A stretch of 64,000 bases of DNA from Alphaproteobacteria bacterium (GCA_030430365.1 JAUIFP010000006.1:1-64000), one strand, 5' to 3'. Positions 38,502-47,912 are shown, counted from the first letter of the stretch. Program-made: numbers and translations. The notes: generated by a model not told the origin, from the letters alone.

Positions 38502-38512
38502 TAACGCTGTTA
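38502..38512. promoter_or_regulatory. operator variant TAACGCTGTTA (spacer one base shorter)
   Basis: preceded by ttgaca (38493-38498); resembles TAACGCTCGTTA with one base missing. Confidence 0.4.
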
Positions 38513-38602
38513 TGGCACAAATACAGAAGCTGGCGATAATGCGATTCGCAGGGCAGCGGTGCTGTGGGCGCGCAGCATCCAGGCCCCGCTATTTGGGCGC
38601 CA

Positions 38603-40177
38603 TCACTCAGGCATTTTGCAGGTGAAATTCTCCGCAAGGCGGGTGTCGCCTTCGCCCGAATAGGCAGGAAAAAGCGGGTAGGGGCAAAGCGGTCGGCTCA
38701 TCTCTTCGCGGTCCGGTTCCGGCGGGAAGCCGGGCAAGGCGGGGACCTCGGTCGGGCGTGTGGCGATGATGCGACCTGGGGCTTTGCCGCTGGTCGCCCA
38801 GGCATCGATCACTCCCAGCGTATCGAATTCGGATGGGCCTTCGCCGCCCGCGCAATGCTGCATGCCCGGGGCCATGAACAGGCGCAGCTGGCTCTGCACT
38901 TCCGCCTCCGGCAATGCGCGGTAGAGATCGCTGTAGAAATTGACTGTGTTGACCGCGGGGATCAGCCCGTCATTCCAGCCATGGCTGAGCAGCAGCTTGC
39001 CGCCCCGGGCGAAGAATGTGCTGAGCCCGTCGGCAGGCACGTCGAGCATCCCGCTGCCATAGGCGCGCCCATCGGCCAGCGCTTCGCCGAAATCCATCAG
39101 CTGCCAGTGCCAGCCGAAATGTTCGCCATAGACCAGCAGGCGGTAGTAATCATGCGCGACGGAGAAGGGCCGCCCGCTTGTGAGCAGGGCAAGCTGCTCT
39201 TCGGCGCCGCGCGGCCAGCCGGGCAGCAGTAGGCGGCCGTCTTCGGCGCGCACGCCGTCATAGATGGCGCGCATCGCCTCGATATGCGGGGCGATCAGGC
39301 AGGCACCGGACTGGCCATCCTGGCAAAGCATTTCGCCGGGATCGAAATTGCAGGCACCGGGGCGCGAAACCACGCCGTCTTCCAGCCCGTCCAGTCCATC
39401 GCAATCCGCCAGCACGGCCCGATGTATCGTGCCCAGCACGCTGCCGGTCAGCCCGCCTTCGGGGTCCTGTTCGCTGACCCAGTTGGCCCACATGGATTGC
39501 AGCATCAGGTCCGTCATCGGATTGGCCGGTGCGAGCGCGGAGATCGCGTCGTAATCTTCCGGATGGCGATAGGCGGACATCAGGCCCTGCCGGCCGCCGG
39601 TGGAGCAGGAATCCCAGAGCGAGAGGCTGGGCCCTTCGCCGTAATAATCCGCGATGGCCGCCTTGGCGGTCACGGTCATTAAATGGACGGCGCGGTGGCC
39701 GAAATCGATCAATTTCTCCGGATGGCCGATGGCCCAGTCGGCAGTCATCCCGCTGCCCGTATGCCCGGTATCGGTGGTAGCGACGGCATAGCCGCGCGAA
39801 AGCGGCTCCACGAGCTGCGAATAGCTGAGCTGGCCGGCCCACACGCCATTGCCCAACCCGACAAACTTGCCGTTCCAGTCTCTCGCCGGCATCCAGACTT
39901 CGACCTTGATGCTGGAATCGGGGGTAGGGGTGAGCGTCGCCTGCACGCGGCAGAAGGCGTCCAGGCTGTTGAAATGCGTCGCGCCGACACCGGGGGGCAG
40001 CATGACGCCTTCCGGCAGTTCGAAGGCGCCCGGCGCGACCCATTCGGCGGAGGTGACCGCGCCGTCTTCAAGCGAGAGGTCTATAAGCTCCGGGCATTCC
40101 CTGGCGGAAGCGGAACCGCCTGCGGAAAGGGCAAGCACGGCGGCCGATGCGGCCAATACATTGCGCCAGGCCTTCAT
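38603..40177 (-). CDS. tannase/feruloyl esterase family hydrolase, exported
   Basis: signal peptide; RDWNGKFVGLGNGVWAG; YAVATTDTGHTG; SLWDSCSTGGRQGLMSAYRHPEDYD. Confidence 0.92.
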   Translation of the reverse strand: MKAWRNVLAASAAVLALSAGGSASARECPELIDLSLEDGAVTSAEWVAPGAFELPEGVMLPPGVGATHFNSLDAFCRVQATLTPTPDSSIKVEVWMPARDWNGKFVGLGNGVWAGQLSYSQLVEPLSRGYAVATTDTGHTGSGMTADWAIGHPEKLIDFGHRAVHLMTVTAKAAIADYYGEGPSLSLWDSCSTGGRQGLMSAYRHPEDYDAISALAPANPMTDLMLQSMWANWVSEQDPEGGLTGSVLGTIHRAVLADCDGLDGLEDGVVSRPGACNFDPGEMLCQDGQSGACLIAPHIEAMRAIYDGVRAEDGRLLLPGWPRGAEEQLALLTSGRPFSVAHDYYRLLVYGEHFGWHWQLMDFGEALADGRAYGSGMLDVPADGLSTFFARGGKLLLSHGWNDGLIPAVNTVNFYSDLYRALPEAEVQSQLRLFMAPGMQHCAGGEGPSEFDTLGVIDAWATSGKAPGRIIATRPTEVPALPGFPPEPDREEMSRPLCPYPLFPAYSGEGDTRLAENFTCKMPE

Positions 40178-40202
40178 TGCGCCTGCTTGTCCATGGCTGC
40201 GT

Positions 40203-40709
40203 CTAAGTCCTCTTCTTCAGCGAGTCGGGGCGCTTCCTGGGAACCCATTGGCCGTGGCCGGGAAAGTTCTTCAGCACTTCGCCATCCCATAGGCGCACAA
40301 TCCGGCGCTTGAAACGCCATTGTCCGTCGTCGCATTTCACGGCCACATCGTCATACCAGCCGGTGAAGCGCAGAAGGTAAGGCGGCTCGCCTTCACATTC
40401 GGTTACGAAGGCGAAGCTCTTCATCGCCACGCTGCCATCCGCCTGCGGCAGATACTTGGTCTGCGTCACATGGTGCTGGCGCCCTGGAAAGCCGGGGGCG
40501 CTGGCATAGTGGCGCATCAATCCGCGAATGCCTTCATGTCCTTCCCAGATGTCGGGGTCTTCGAACACTTCCTCGCTCATCAGGCAGTCCGGGGTGAAAC
40601 AGGCGACCAGCCCATCCTCGTCGCCCGTGTCCAGCGCCCAGCCGTAATCCGCGAACAGATCCATCAGCGCCAGCCGGTCTTCGATTGCCAGTGTCATTGC
40701 CCCGTCCAT
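40203..40709 (-). CDS. NTF2-like (SnoaL_4-type) protein
   Basis: LMDLFADYGWALDTGDEDGLVACFTPDC; GHEGIRGLMRHY; GQWRFKRRIVRLWDGEVLKNFPG. Confidence 0.85.
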   Translation of the reverse strand: MDGAMTLAIEDRLALMDLFADYGWALDTGDEDGLVACFTPDCLMSEEVFEDPDIWEGHEGIRGLMRHYASAPGFPGRQHHVTQTKYLPQADGSVAMKSFAFVTECEGEPPYLLRFTGWYDDVAVKCDDGQWRFKRRIVRLWDGEVLKNFPGHGQWVPRKRPDSLKKRT

Positions 40710-40734
40710 CCTCTTTCCATTATTGCCACAACCG

Positions 40735-40746
40735 TAACACTTGTTA
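40735..40746. promoter_or_regulatory. candidate operator TAACACTTGTTA
   Basis: between divergent NTF2-like and NmrA genes; member of TAACRCTYGTTA family. Confidence 0.6.
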
Positions 40747-40822
40747 TTGTCGCCAGCAACAAAGGCAGCGTCCGCAAGGCAGGCTGCAAAAGGGCCGTAA
40801 AAAGGGCCCGGGAAGAGGATTC

Positions 40823-41737
40823 ATGGGCAAGATCATCGTCACCGGCGCGTCCGGACAATTCGGCAATGCGGCGGCGAAACTGCTGCTGCAATCCGTCCCC
40901 GGCGAAGATTTGATCCTGCTGTCCCGCACGCCGGAAAAGCTGGCCGAATTCGAAGCCAGCGGCGCCCAGATCCGCTGCGCCGATTTCGACGATCCATTGA
41001 GCCTGCCTTCCGCGATGGAAGGGGGGGAGCGGATGCTGCTGATTTCCACCGCGCGGGTCGGCACCAGGGTGGGGCAGCACACCAATGCCGCCCAGGCTGC
41101 CGTGGCGGCGGGCGTGCGGCAGATCGCCTATACCTCGCTGTTCGGTGTGGACGCGCCGGGCAATCCGGCGATCGTGAAGAACGATCATCTCGCCACCGAA
41201 ATCGCCATTCGCGAAACGGGGGCGGAATACACGTTCCTGCGTGACAGCCAGTATGCCGAAGCGGTTGCCGCGGCGATGGCGATCCCCGCGCTCCAGCATG
41301 GCGCGAAGCCGGACAATTGCGGGGATGGGAAAGTCGGGTTCGTCAGCCGGGACGATTGCGTGGCGGTCGCCGCCGGCGTGCTGACGCAGGACGGGCACGG
41401 CAACCGGGCCTATCCGCTTACGGGGCCGGAGGCACTTTCGATCCCGCAGGCCATGGCGATGGTAAGCGAAATGGCGGGCAAGCCGATCCAGGTCCAGCAG
41501 GTCAGCGACGAAGAGATGTTCGCCTATTTCGATTCGCTGGGGGTACCGCGCCATGCATCGGACATCGTGCCGGAAGGGCCGATCCCCTGGTCCAGCGAAG
41601 ACATGGTGACTTTCGGTGCGTCGATCCGCGAAGGCTATTTCGACGGGGTGACTGATTGCGTCGAACGGATAACGGGCAAGGCGCCGCGCAGCTTGCGCTC
41701 TGTGCTCGAGCAATATCAGGGAGAATGGCCGGTATGA
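40823..41737 (+). CDS. NmrA-like NAD(P)-binding protein
   Basis: KIIVTGASGQFGNAAAKLLL; YTSLFGVD; start at MGKIIVTGA. Confidence 0.88.
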   Translation: MGKIIVTGASGQFGNAAAKLLLQSVPGEDLILLSRTPEKLAEFEASGAQIRCADFDDPLSLPSAMEGGERMLLISTARVGTRVGQHTNAAQAAVAAGVRQIAYTSLFGVDAPGNPAIVKNDHLATEIAIRETGAEYTFLRDSQYAEAVAAAMAIPALQHGAKPDNCGDGKVGFVSRDDCVAVAAGVLTQDGHGNRAYPLTGPEALSIPQAMAMVSEMAGKPIQVQQVSDEEMFAYFDSLGVPRHASDIVPEGPIPWSSEDMVTFGASIREGYFDGVTDCVERITGKAPRSLRSVLEQYQGEWPV

Positions 41738-43944
41738 CGGTTTTGCGCAGCATATTGGCAGCGGGCGCGCTGATCTGCCTGGCCGCCTGTTCGAAGGGCG
41801 ATAACGCGTTCGGCGTCGATAGCTCGGTCTATGGGGCGGGGGACGATTGGAACAATCCGGGCGGCGACTGGGCGGAAAGCCATTTCTCCCGCCTGGAAGA
41901 TATCGGCCCCGGCAATGCCGCCCAGCTCGGCCTGGCGTGGGAATACGATCTGGGCACCGCGCGCGTGCAGGAAGCGACGCCCGTGGTGATCGATGGGGTG
42001 ATGTACACTTCGGGCAATCTCGGGCGGGTCTATGCACTCGATGCCGCCAGCGGGGCGGAACTGTGGACCTTCTCCCCCGAAGTGGACATGCAATATAACC
42101 GCTATTCCTGCTGCGATCAGGCCAATCGCGGCGTAGCCGTGGCGGGGGACCAGGTCTTCGTCGCCACGCTGGACGGCTGGCTCTATGCGCTGGATGCGAA
42201 GACCGGCGAAGTCGCCTGGAAGGCTGACACCTTCCCCGATCGCAGCCGCGCCTATGCGATCACCGGCGCACCGGAAATTGCCGGCGATCTGGTGGTGATC
42301 GGCAATGGCGGCGCCGAATACGATACGCGCGGCTATGTCACCGCCTATGACATGCGCACGGGCGAGCAGGCCTGGCGCTTCAACACCGTGCCTCGCGATC
42401 CCGCCGAAGGCCCGCAGGAGAGCGAAGCGCTGGAAGCCGCGCTGGACAGCTGGAGCGAGAATACGCGCTGGGACATTGGCGGGGGCGGCACCGTCTGGGA
42501 TGCGATCACCTACGATCCCGAATTCGATCAGGTGATCATCGGCACCGGCAATGGCGCACCGCATCCCCAGGCGCTGCGTTCGGCCAGCGGCGGGGACAAT
42601 CTCTATCTCAGCTCGCTGGTCGCGATCGACCGCGAAAGCGGCAAGATGAACTGGCATTTCCAGGAAACGCCGGGCGACAATTGGGACTTTACCGCCAGCC
42701 AGCCGATGATCCTGGCCGATGTCGAAGTGGAAGGCGCAGCGCACAAGGCGATCCTGCATGCGCCCAAGAACGGGTTCCTTTTCGTGGTGGACCGGGAGAC
42801 GGGCAAACCGCTGGCCGTCAATGCAATGGTCCGCATGAACTGGGCCACGGGCTGGGATAACGAAGCGGGGCGGCCGATCCTGAGCCCTGAGACTTCCGAT
42901 TATTCCACCGGGCCCAAGATCGTGTTCCCGGCCTTCCCTGGCGCGCGCAATTGGTATCCCCCGGCCTACGACCCCGGACGGAATCTCTATTTCGCGTCCT
43001 TCCTGGATATGGGCAATCTGCTGTTCCTGCCGCCTGGGCTGGAAAAGGCGCCGCACAGGGCCAAGGCGCTGAATGCCGGGCCGGCCATCCTCTTCAGCCC
43101 GGATCTGGAGGCCTTGCTGCCCAGCCTGCCGCCGCCATTGCAGGAAGCGGCCAAGGCGCTGGACCACTGGCAATGGGTGAAGGAAAAGCCATTCGTTTCT
43201 CAGCTGCGCGCCGTCGATCCGGTAACGGGCCAGACCAAATGGGCCGCCGATCTGGAAGGCTGGCAGGATCGGGGCGGCGTGATGGCGACGCGATCCGGGC
43301 TGGTCGTCCACGGCTCGCTTTCTGGCAAGCTGATCCTGCGCGATGCGGAAAGCGGCAGGATCGTGAAGCAGATCGAAACCGGCAGCACCATCATGGCCGC
43401 GCCTATGTCCTACCGGGTGAACGGTGTGCAATATATCGCGGTGCAGACGGGCTGGGGCGGCGGCGGCTGGGGCTTCGTGCCCTCTTATGCCGCAGCCTAT
43501 TCCAAGGGGAATGCCAACCGCCTGCTGGTCTTCAAGCTGGGCGGCGGCGAAGTGCCGATCCCCGAGGACCTGCCGCCGCTGCAGCCTGCCCCGCAGCCGC
43601 CGGAGCAGCTGGAAGGCGTGACGGCACAAACCATCGAAAGAGGCTCCGCCCTGTTCGCAACGACTTGCGCGATCTGCCATTCCAATCAGCCGCGCGCGCC
43701 GCTGCCCGATCTGCGCCGGATGGCGCCCGGAACGCACCGCGCCTTCGATCAGATCGTGCTCGAAGGGTTGCTGCTGCCCAATGGCATGCCGCGATTCGAC
43801 GATCTGCTCGATGAGCAGGAGACGAAAGCGATCCACGCCTTCCTGATCGATCAGCAAAAGGCTTTGCGGGCCCGCGAGTTAGAGCTCCAGGCGGCCGGGA
43901 AACCCCTCGATTCGCAGAGTCTCACTGTTCTTTCGGACATATGA
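41734..43944 (+). CDS. PQQ-dependent alcohol dehydrogenase (quinohaemoprotein type, C-terminal cytochrome c)
   Basis: LAACSKG lipobox; YSCCDQANRGVAV vicinal Cys; GWLYALDAKTGEVAWK; WHFQETPGDNWDFTASQ; CAICHSN haem motif; ATGA overlap with NmrA gene. Confidence 0.92.
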   Translation: MTVLRSILAAGALICLAACSKGDNAFGVDSSVYGAGDDWNNPGGDWAESHFSRLEDIGPGNAAQLGLAWEYDLGTARVQEATPVVIDGVMYTSGNLGRVYALDAASGAELWTFSPEVDMQYNRYSCCDQANRGVAVAGDQVFVATLDGWLYALDAKTGEVAWKADTFPDRSRAYAITGAPEIAGDLVVIGNGGAEYDTRGYVTAYDMRTGEQAWRFNTVPRDPAEGPQESEALEAALDSWSENTRWDIGGGGTVWDAITYDPEFDQVIIGTGNGAPHPQALRSASGGDNLYLSSLVAIDRESGKMNWHFQETPGDNWDFTASQPMILADVEVEGAAHKAILHAPKNGFLFVVDRETGKPLAVNAMVRMNWATGWDNEAGRPILSPETSDYSTGPKIVFPAFPGARNWYPPAYDPGRNLYFASFLDMGNLLFLPPGLEKAPHRAKALNAGPAILFSPDLEALLPSLPPPLQEAAKALDHWQWVKEKPFVSQLRAVDPVTGQTKWAADLEGWQDRGGVMATRSGLVVHGSLSGKLILRDAESGRIVKQIETGSTIMAAPMSYRVNGVQYIAVQTGWGGGGWGFVPSYAAAYSKGNANRLLVFKLGGGEVPIPEDLPPLQPAPQPPEQLEGVTAQTIERGSALFATTCAICHSNQPRAPLPDLRRMAPGTHRAFDQIVLEGLLLPNGMPRFDDLLDEQETKAIHAFLIDQQKALRARELELQAAGKPLDSQSLTVLSDI

Positions 43945-43975
43945 GGCGTAGTTTGCTTGGTAACGAATTTAGATA

Positions 43976-45457
43976 TTGGAGAGAGCCATGATCCCCGAAG
44001 GAGTATCCATCAGCCATCCCGATAAACTCTATATCGGCGGCGAATGGGTGGACGCGAAATCCGGCAAGATGCTGGAGATCATCAACCCCAACAGCGAAGA
44101 TGTGGTCGCCCGCGTGGCAGAAGCCGGCAATGACGATATGGACCGGGCAGTTGCCGCGGCGCGCAAGGCCTTCGATCACGGCCCCTGGCCCACGACGCCG
44201 CCTGCCGAGCGCGGGCGCATGCTGCGCGAACTGGCGGACCGGCTGAAGGCGCGCTCCACCGAGCTGGAGAAGGCCTGGACCGCCCAAATCGGCGGACTGC
44301 CGGGCATGGCCACCGGCGTCGTGATGAACGGCAACACCACTCTGGATACGATTGCGGAGCTGGCCGACAGTTTCAAATGGGTGGAAGAGCGCAAGGGCCA
44401 GGCCGTCGACACGATTGTCGTCGCGCGCGAGCCTGTGGGTGTCGTCGCCGCGATTGCGCCATGGAACGCGCCCTACATGATCATGATCAGCAAGGTCGCC
44501 TATTCCCTGCTTTCGGGCAGCACGGTGGTGATGAAGCCTTCGCCCGAAACCCCGCTGGAATGCTACATCATTGCCGAGGAGGCCGAAGCGGTCGGTTTCC
44601 CGCCGGGCGTGATCAACCTCGTCCCGTCAGACCGGGAAGCGGCGGATCACCTGGTCAACAATCCGGGCATCGACAAGGTCAGTTTCACCGGTTCGACCGC
44701 TGCCGGTAAGCGCATTGCCGAAGTCTGCGGCAGCCGCATCGCACGTTATACGCTGGAACTGGGCGGCAAGTCGGCTGCGATCATTCGCGACGACTATTCA
44801 ATTGAAAGCGCTGCGAACCTGCTGGGCAATACGATCACTATGCTCTCGGGCCAGATCTGCGCCATGCTGAGCCGCGCGATCGTGCCCAAGAACCGCCATG
44901 ACGAACTGGCCGAAGCGATCAAGGGCGTGATGGAAGGGGTCAAGATCGGCCGCTCCGAAGACGAAGGGACGCAGCTGGGCCCGCTGGCGATGAAGCGCCA
45001 GCTGGAACGCGTGGAGATGTATATCGAGGAAGGCCGCAAGAGCGGTGCGGATCTGGTCACCGGGGGCAATCGTCCGGCGCATCTCAACAAGGGCTATTTC
45101 ATGGAGCCCACCCTGTTTGCCAATGTCGACAATAACAGCCGCATTGCGCAGGAGGAGATCTTCGGCCCGGTTCTGTGCCTGATCCCGGCGGAGGACGAGG
45201 AAGATGCAATCCGCATCGCCAACGAATCCAACTATGGCCTGCATGGTTCAGTGCTCACAAACGATCCGCAGGCGGCCTATGACATCGGGCGGCGCGTGCG
45301 CACTGGCGTGATCGCGCAGAACGGCCTCAAGATGGATTGGGGCGCGCCCTTCGGCGGCTTCAAGCAGTCGGGCATCGGGCGCGAAGGCGGCGAAGAAGGC
45401 CTGTGGCCCTATGTCGAAACGAAGAGCGTGATGCTGGACTCATCGGTCAAGGTCTGA
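43976..45457 (+). CDS. aldehyde dehydrogenase family protein
   Basis: VAAIAPWNAPYMIMISKVAYSLLSGSTVVMKPSPETPLE; YTLELGGKSAAII; EEIFGPVL; start may be 43988. Confidence 0.94.
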   Translation: MERAMIPEGVSISHPDKLYIGGEWVDAKSGKMLEIINPNSEDVVARVAEAGNDDMDRAVAAARKAFDHGPWPTTPPAERGRMLRELADRLKARSTELEKAWTAQIGGLPGMATGVVMNGNTTLDTIAELADSFKWVEERKGQAVDTIVVAREPVGVVAAIAPWNAPYMIMISKVAYSLLSGSTVVMKPSPETPLECYIIAEEAEAVGFPPGVINLVPSDREAADHLVNNPGIDKVSFTGSTAAGKRIAEVCGSRIARYTLELGGKSAAIIRDDYSIESAANLLGNTITMLSGQICAMLSRAIVPKNRHDELAEAIKGVMEGVKIGRSEDEGTQLGPLAMKRQLERVEMYIEEGRKSGADLVTGGNRPAHLNKGYFMEPTLFANVDNNSRIAQEEIFGPVLCLIPAEDEEDAIRIANESNYGLHGSVLTNDPQAAYDIGRRVRTGVIAQNGLKMDWGAPFGGFKQSGIGREGGEEGLWPYVETKSVMLDSSVKV

Positions 45458-45482
45458 CCCTTCGGCAAGGTCCAGGTAGGAG

Positions 45483-45513
45483 AGCCCCCGGGTCGAACCG
45501 GGGGCTTTTCTTT
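45483..45513 (+). terminator. Rho-independent terminator after ALDH
   Basis: agcccccgg-gtcgaa-ccgggggct then tttctttt. Confidence 0.82.
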
Positions 45514-45542
45514 TGCGGGCATCGCTTGGCGCCTCACCAAGC

Positions 45543-47105
45543 CTATCCCTCGCGCCATGCCTTCGGCCAGATCCCCTGCTTGCCCGGGGAGAGAATGCCA
45601 TTGGGATCCAGCACATCCTTGATCGTTTCGGCAAAGCGCCGCTGCGCATTGTCGTTGAAGTCGTAGAGCGCGGCGACCTCGTCCATGAAGTCCAGATGGC
45701 TGCGATATTCGCCATAGCCAAGCTTCGCCGCAGGCTCGAGCATGGCCTTGGTCGCGGCATAGGCCTCCCGCGTCTGGCGCTCGTTCTTGGTGTCGAACAC
45801 CACCAGCGCCACGTGGATCATGCTGCGCTTTCCAACGATGATCGCTGCGGAATAATCCAGCCCGCGCTCATTGAGCACCTTGCGCGTCAAATCGCGGATC
45901 GCGCAGCCATCCTTGCCGGCAATCGGCATGGCGCAGGAAAAGCCGATATGGCCGCCTTCCTCACCGCCATACCAGCGCGTCATCTGGTCTAGCGCCATGG
46001 ACGGTATGCCGGCCTGCACGCGGTGATGCGGATTGTCGAATTCAGGCAGATTGCGGCCGTCGAATTCTTCGAACACAACCGATCCGCCCGGGATCGCGGT
46101 GAACGCCTTTTCGATTTTTGCGCGGTTATGCGCAACGACCGGAGCATCCCCATAGAGCGCGAAACGCATCACCCAGCGCCCGAAGCCGGGGGTGGCCGCG
46201 ATCTTGTCCAGCACTTCCTCAGGAATGGAATCCTCGCCCGTGTACCATTCCTTGCGCTCGCCGAAGGCGCTGGCCGCGCACACGGCATTGATGATCATCG
46301 GCTGGTTGGGGATCGTCCCGTCGATCATCAGCGGGCGCAGGACTTCCAGGAAGCTGCCGAAATGCTCTTCATTGTCGAGCATGAACCAGCCCGGCGCATA
46401 GACTTCCGGCGCGTGGAACAGGCTCACCCCCATCTTGGTGACGATGCCGTAATTGGACTGCGTGAACAGCCCGTCCGGCGTTGGCCCAGCGCTATGCGGA
46501 TAGATCAGCCAGTTATGCGGGTTGGACATGCCCCCCATTCCGGTACGCAGGACATCGCCATTGGCGAGCACCACCTCCATTCCGCAATGCTGGCCGAAAT
46601 GGTCGCCGATGGGGGTGTAGCCCACACCGTGTTCCAGCGCGTTGCCGATCACGCTTCCTCCGCCAAGATCGGGCACCGACATCCACAGCTTCGAACCCGT
46701 CGAGCGCAGATGTTCGTAAAGGTCGAAGAAACGCACGCCCGGTTCGACCAGGGCCATGCAGTTTTCTTCGTCGACTTCCAGCACGCGGTTCATCCGCCGA
46801 AGCGAGACGACGAAGCTGCCCGATACCCGTGGCGCTCCGCCGCCATAGCCCTTGTTGCGGCCCTGGCTGCTGGTCCAGATCGGGGTCTTGTGCCGATTGG
46901 CGATGCGCAGCAGGGCCTGCACTTCCTCCACGCTGCCCGGCAGAAGCACGGCGCCGGGGCTATACCATTCGCCGGGCGGGGCGAAGGGATCGCCGTGATC
47001 GGCCATGCCTTCCGCCTCAGTGAGAACATTGTCCTTGCCAAGCGCGGCTTCCATCTCGCGGATAGCTGCGTCGAGACTGCCCGGCGGCAGTGCGTCCTGG
47101 TTCAT
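45543..47105 (-). CDS. second VAO/4-cresol dehydrogenase-type FAD-binding oxidoreductase
   Basis: SSQGRNKGYGGGAPRVSGSFVVSLRRMNRVLEVDEEN; NALEHGVGYTPIGDHF; DPNGILSPGKQGIWP. Confidence 0.9.
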   Translation of the reverse strand: MNQDALPPGSLDAAIREMEAALGKDNVLTEAEGMADHGDPFAPPGEWYSPGAVLLPGSVEEVQALLRIANRHKTPIWTSSQGRNKGYGGGAPRVSGSFVVSLRRMNRVLEVDEENCMALVEPGVRFFDLYEHLRSTGSKLWMSVPDLGGGSVIGNALEHGVGYTPIGDHFGQHCGMEVVLANGDVLRTGMGGMSNPHNWLIYPHSAGPTPDGLFTQSNYGIVTKMGVSLFHAPEVYAPGWFMLDNEEHFGSFLEVLRPLMIDGTIPNQPMIINAVCAASAFGERKEWYTGEDSIPEEVLDKIAATPGFGRWVMRFALYGDAPVVAHNRAKIEKAFTAIPGGSVVFEEFDGRNLPEFDNPHHRVQAGIPSMALDQMTRWYGGEEGGHIGFSCAMPIAGKDGCAIRDLTRKVLNERGLDYSAAIIVGKRSMIHVALVVFDTKNERQTREAYAATKAMLEPAAKLGYGEYRSHLDFMDEVAALYDFNDNAQRRFAETIKDVLDPNGILSPGKQGIWPKAWREG

Positions 47106-47243
47106 TGCTGCGCCTCTCCGTCTGTTATGTTTTCGTGGCCCGCCGCCTGTGCGGAAGAGCCGCGCATACTATACACCAGCTCCGCCGGGCCCGTAATGGA
47201 TTTAGAGCATAGCATGGCGCTGTTTGCGCGCCTGTGCAGCCGG

Positions 47244-47804
47244 TCAGTTCAGTCGGTTGTCATTGGGGTCGATCGGCGTGTCGCTCTTCAGCATCGGGTC
47301 CCAATGTTCTGCGATCTTGCCATCTTCGATCCGGTAGAGGTCGAACCAGGTCGAATAATAGGTGTTGCCGTCCGCGTCCTTCACCGGGCGGACGAAGGCC
47401 ATCGACACCATGTTGCGCTCCGCCACGATGTTGATCAGCGGAAGCTCCAAACGGTCCTCTATCTCCCGTTCGGGCCGCGTTTTGCGCACATAATCCATCA
47501 CGCCGGCCAGGCCTTGCCCGGCATTCGGATTGTGCTGGATATAGTCCTCGGCAATGAATTCGCCGGCCCGGTCCGCCAGCCCTGCCTGCAGCAGGATGCG
47601 GTACATGTCGTAGACCAGCTGCTTGTTCGCCGCGAGCTGCGGGTCGTCGCTTGCCAGCAGGGCTGCATGATCGCTGGCCGTTGCCGGTGCGGTGCCGTTC
47701 GTCTCAGTTCCCATCTGTGCCTTGTCCTGTTCCGCTGCGAGCCTATCTGGGGCCGCAGCAATCAAGAAAATGACAGGAAGCAATTTTATTGCCGCCTTGC
47801 GCAT
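47244..47804 (-). CDS. NTF2-like / SnoaL-type protein with signal peptide
   Basis: MRKAAIKLLPVIFLIAAAPDRLAA; FIAEDYIQHNPNAGQGLAGV; FDLYRIEDGKIAEHWDPM. Confidence 0.8.
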   Translation of the reverse strand: MRKAAIKLLPVIFLIAAAPDRLAAEQDKAQMGTETNGTAPATASDHAALLASDDPQLAANKQLVYDMYRILLQAGLADRAGEFIAEDYIQHNPNAGQGLAGVMDYVRKTRPEREIEDRLELPLINIVAERNMVSMAFVRPVKDADGNTYYSTWFDLYRIEDGKIAEHWDPMLKSDTPIDPNDNRLN

Positions 47805-47912
47805 CGCCGTTCTCCCTTGTTACCGCATAGCTCTGCCAGAGGCGGAGTGGTGCGGCAAGGAAGCCCGGCCCTGCGATCCGTCACCGACTTCACCTGAATT
47901 GGAACGAGATAA

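Noticed and set aside
41716-43857. 713-aa ORF on the minus strand
   Set aside because: Shadow ORF antisense to the well-supported PQQ-ADH; low-complexity Arg/Ala/His composition typical of GC-rich antisense frames.
43951-43963. taacgaattta upstream of ALDH as another shared operator
   Set aside because: Only one half-site matches; the second arm is degraded, and the gene is probably read from the NmrA/PQQ-ADH transcript.
46023-47897. 624-aa plus-strand ORF
   Set aside because: Antisense to the VAO-type flavoprotein and NTF2-like genes; no recognisable domain.
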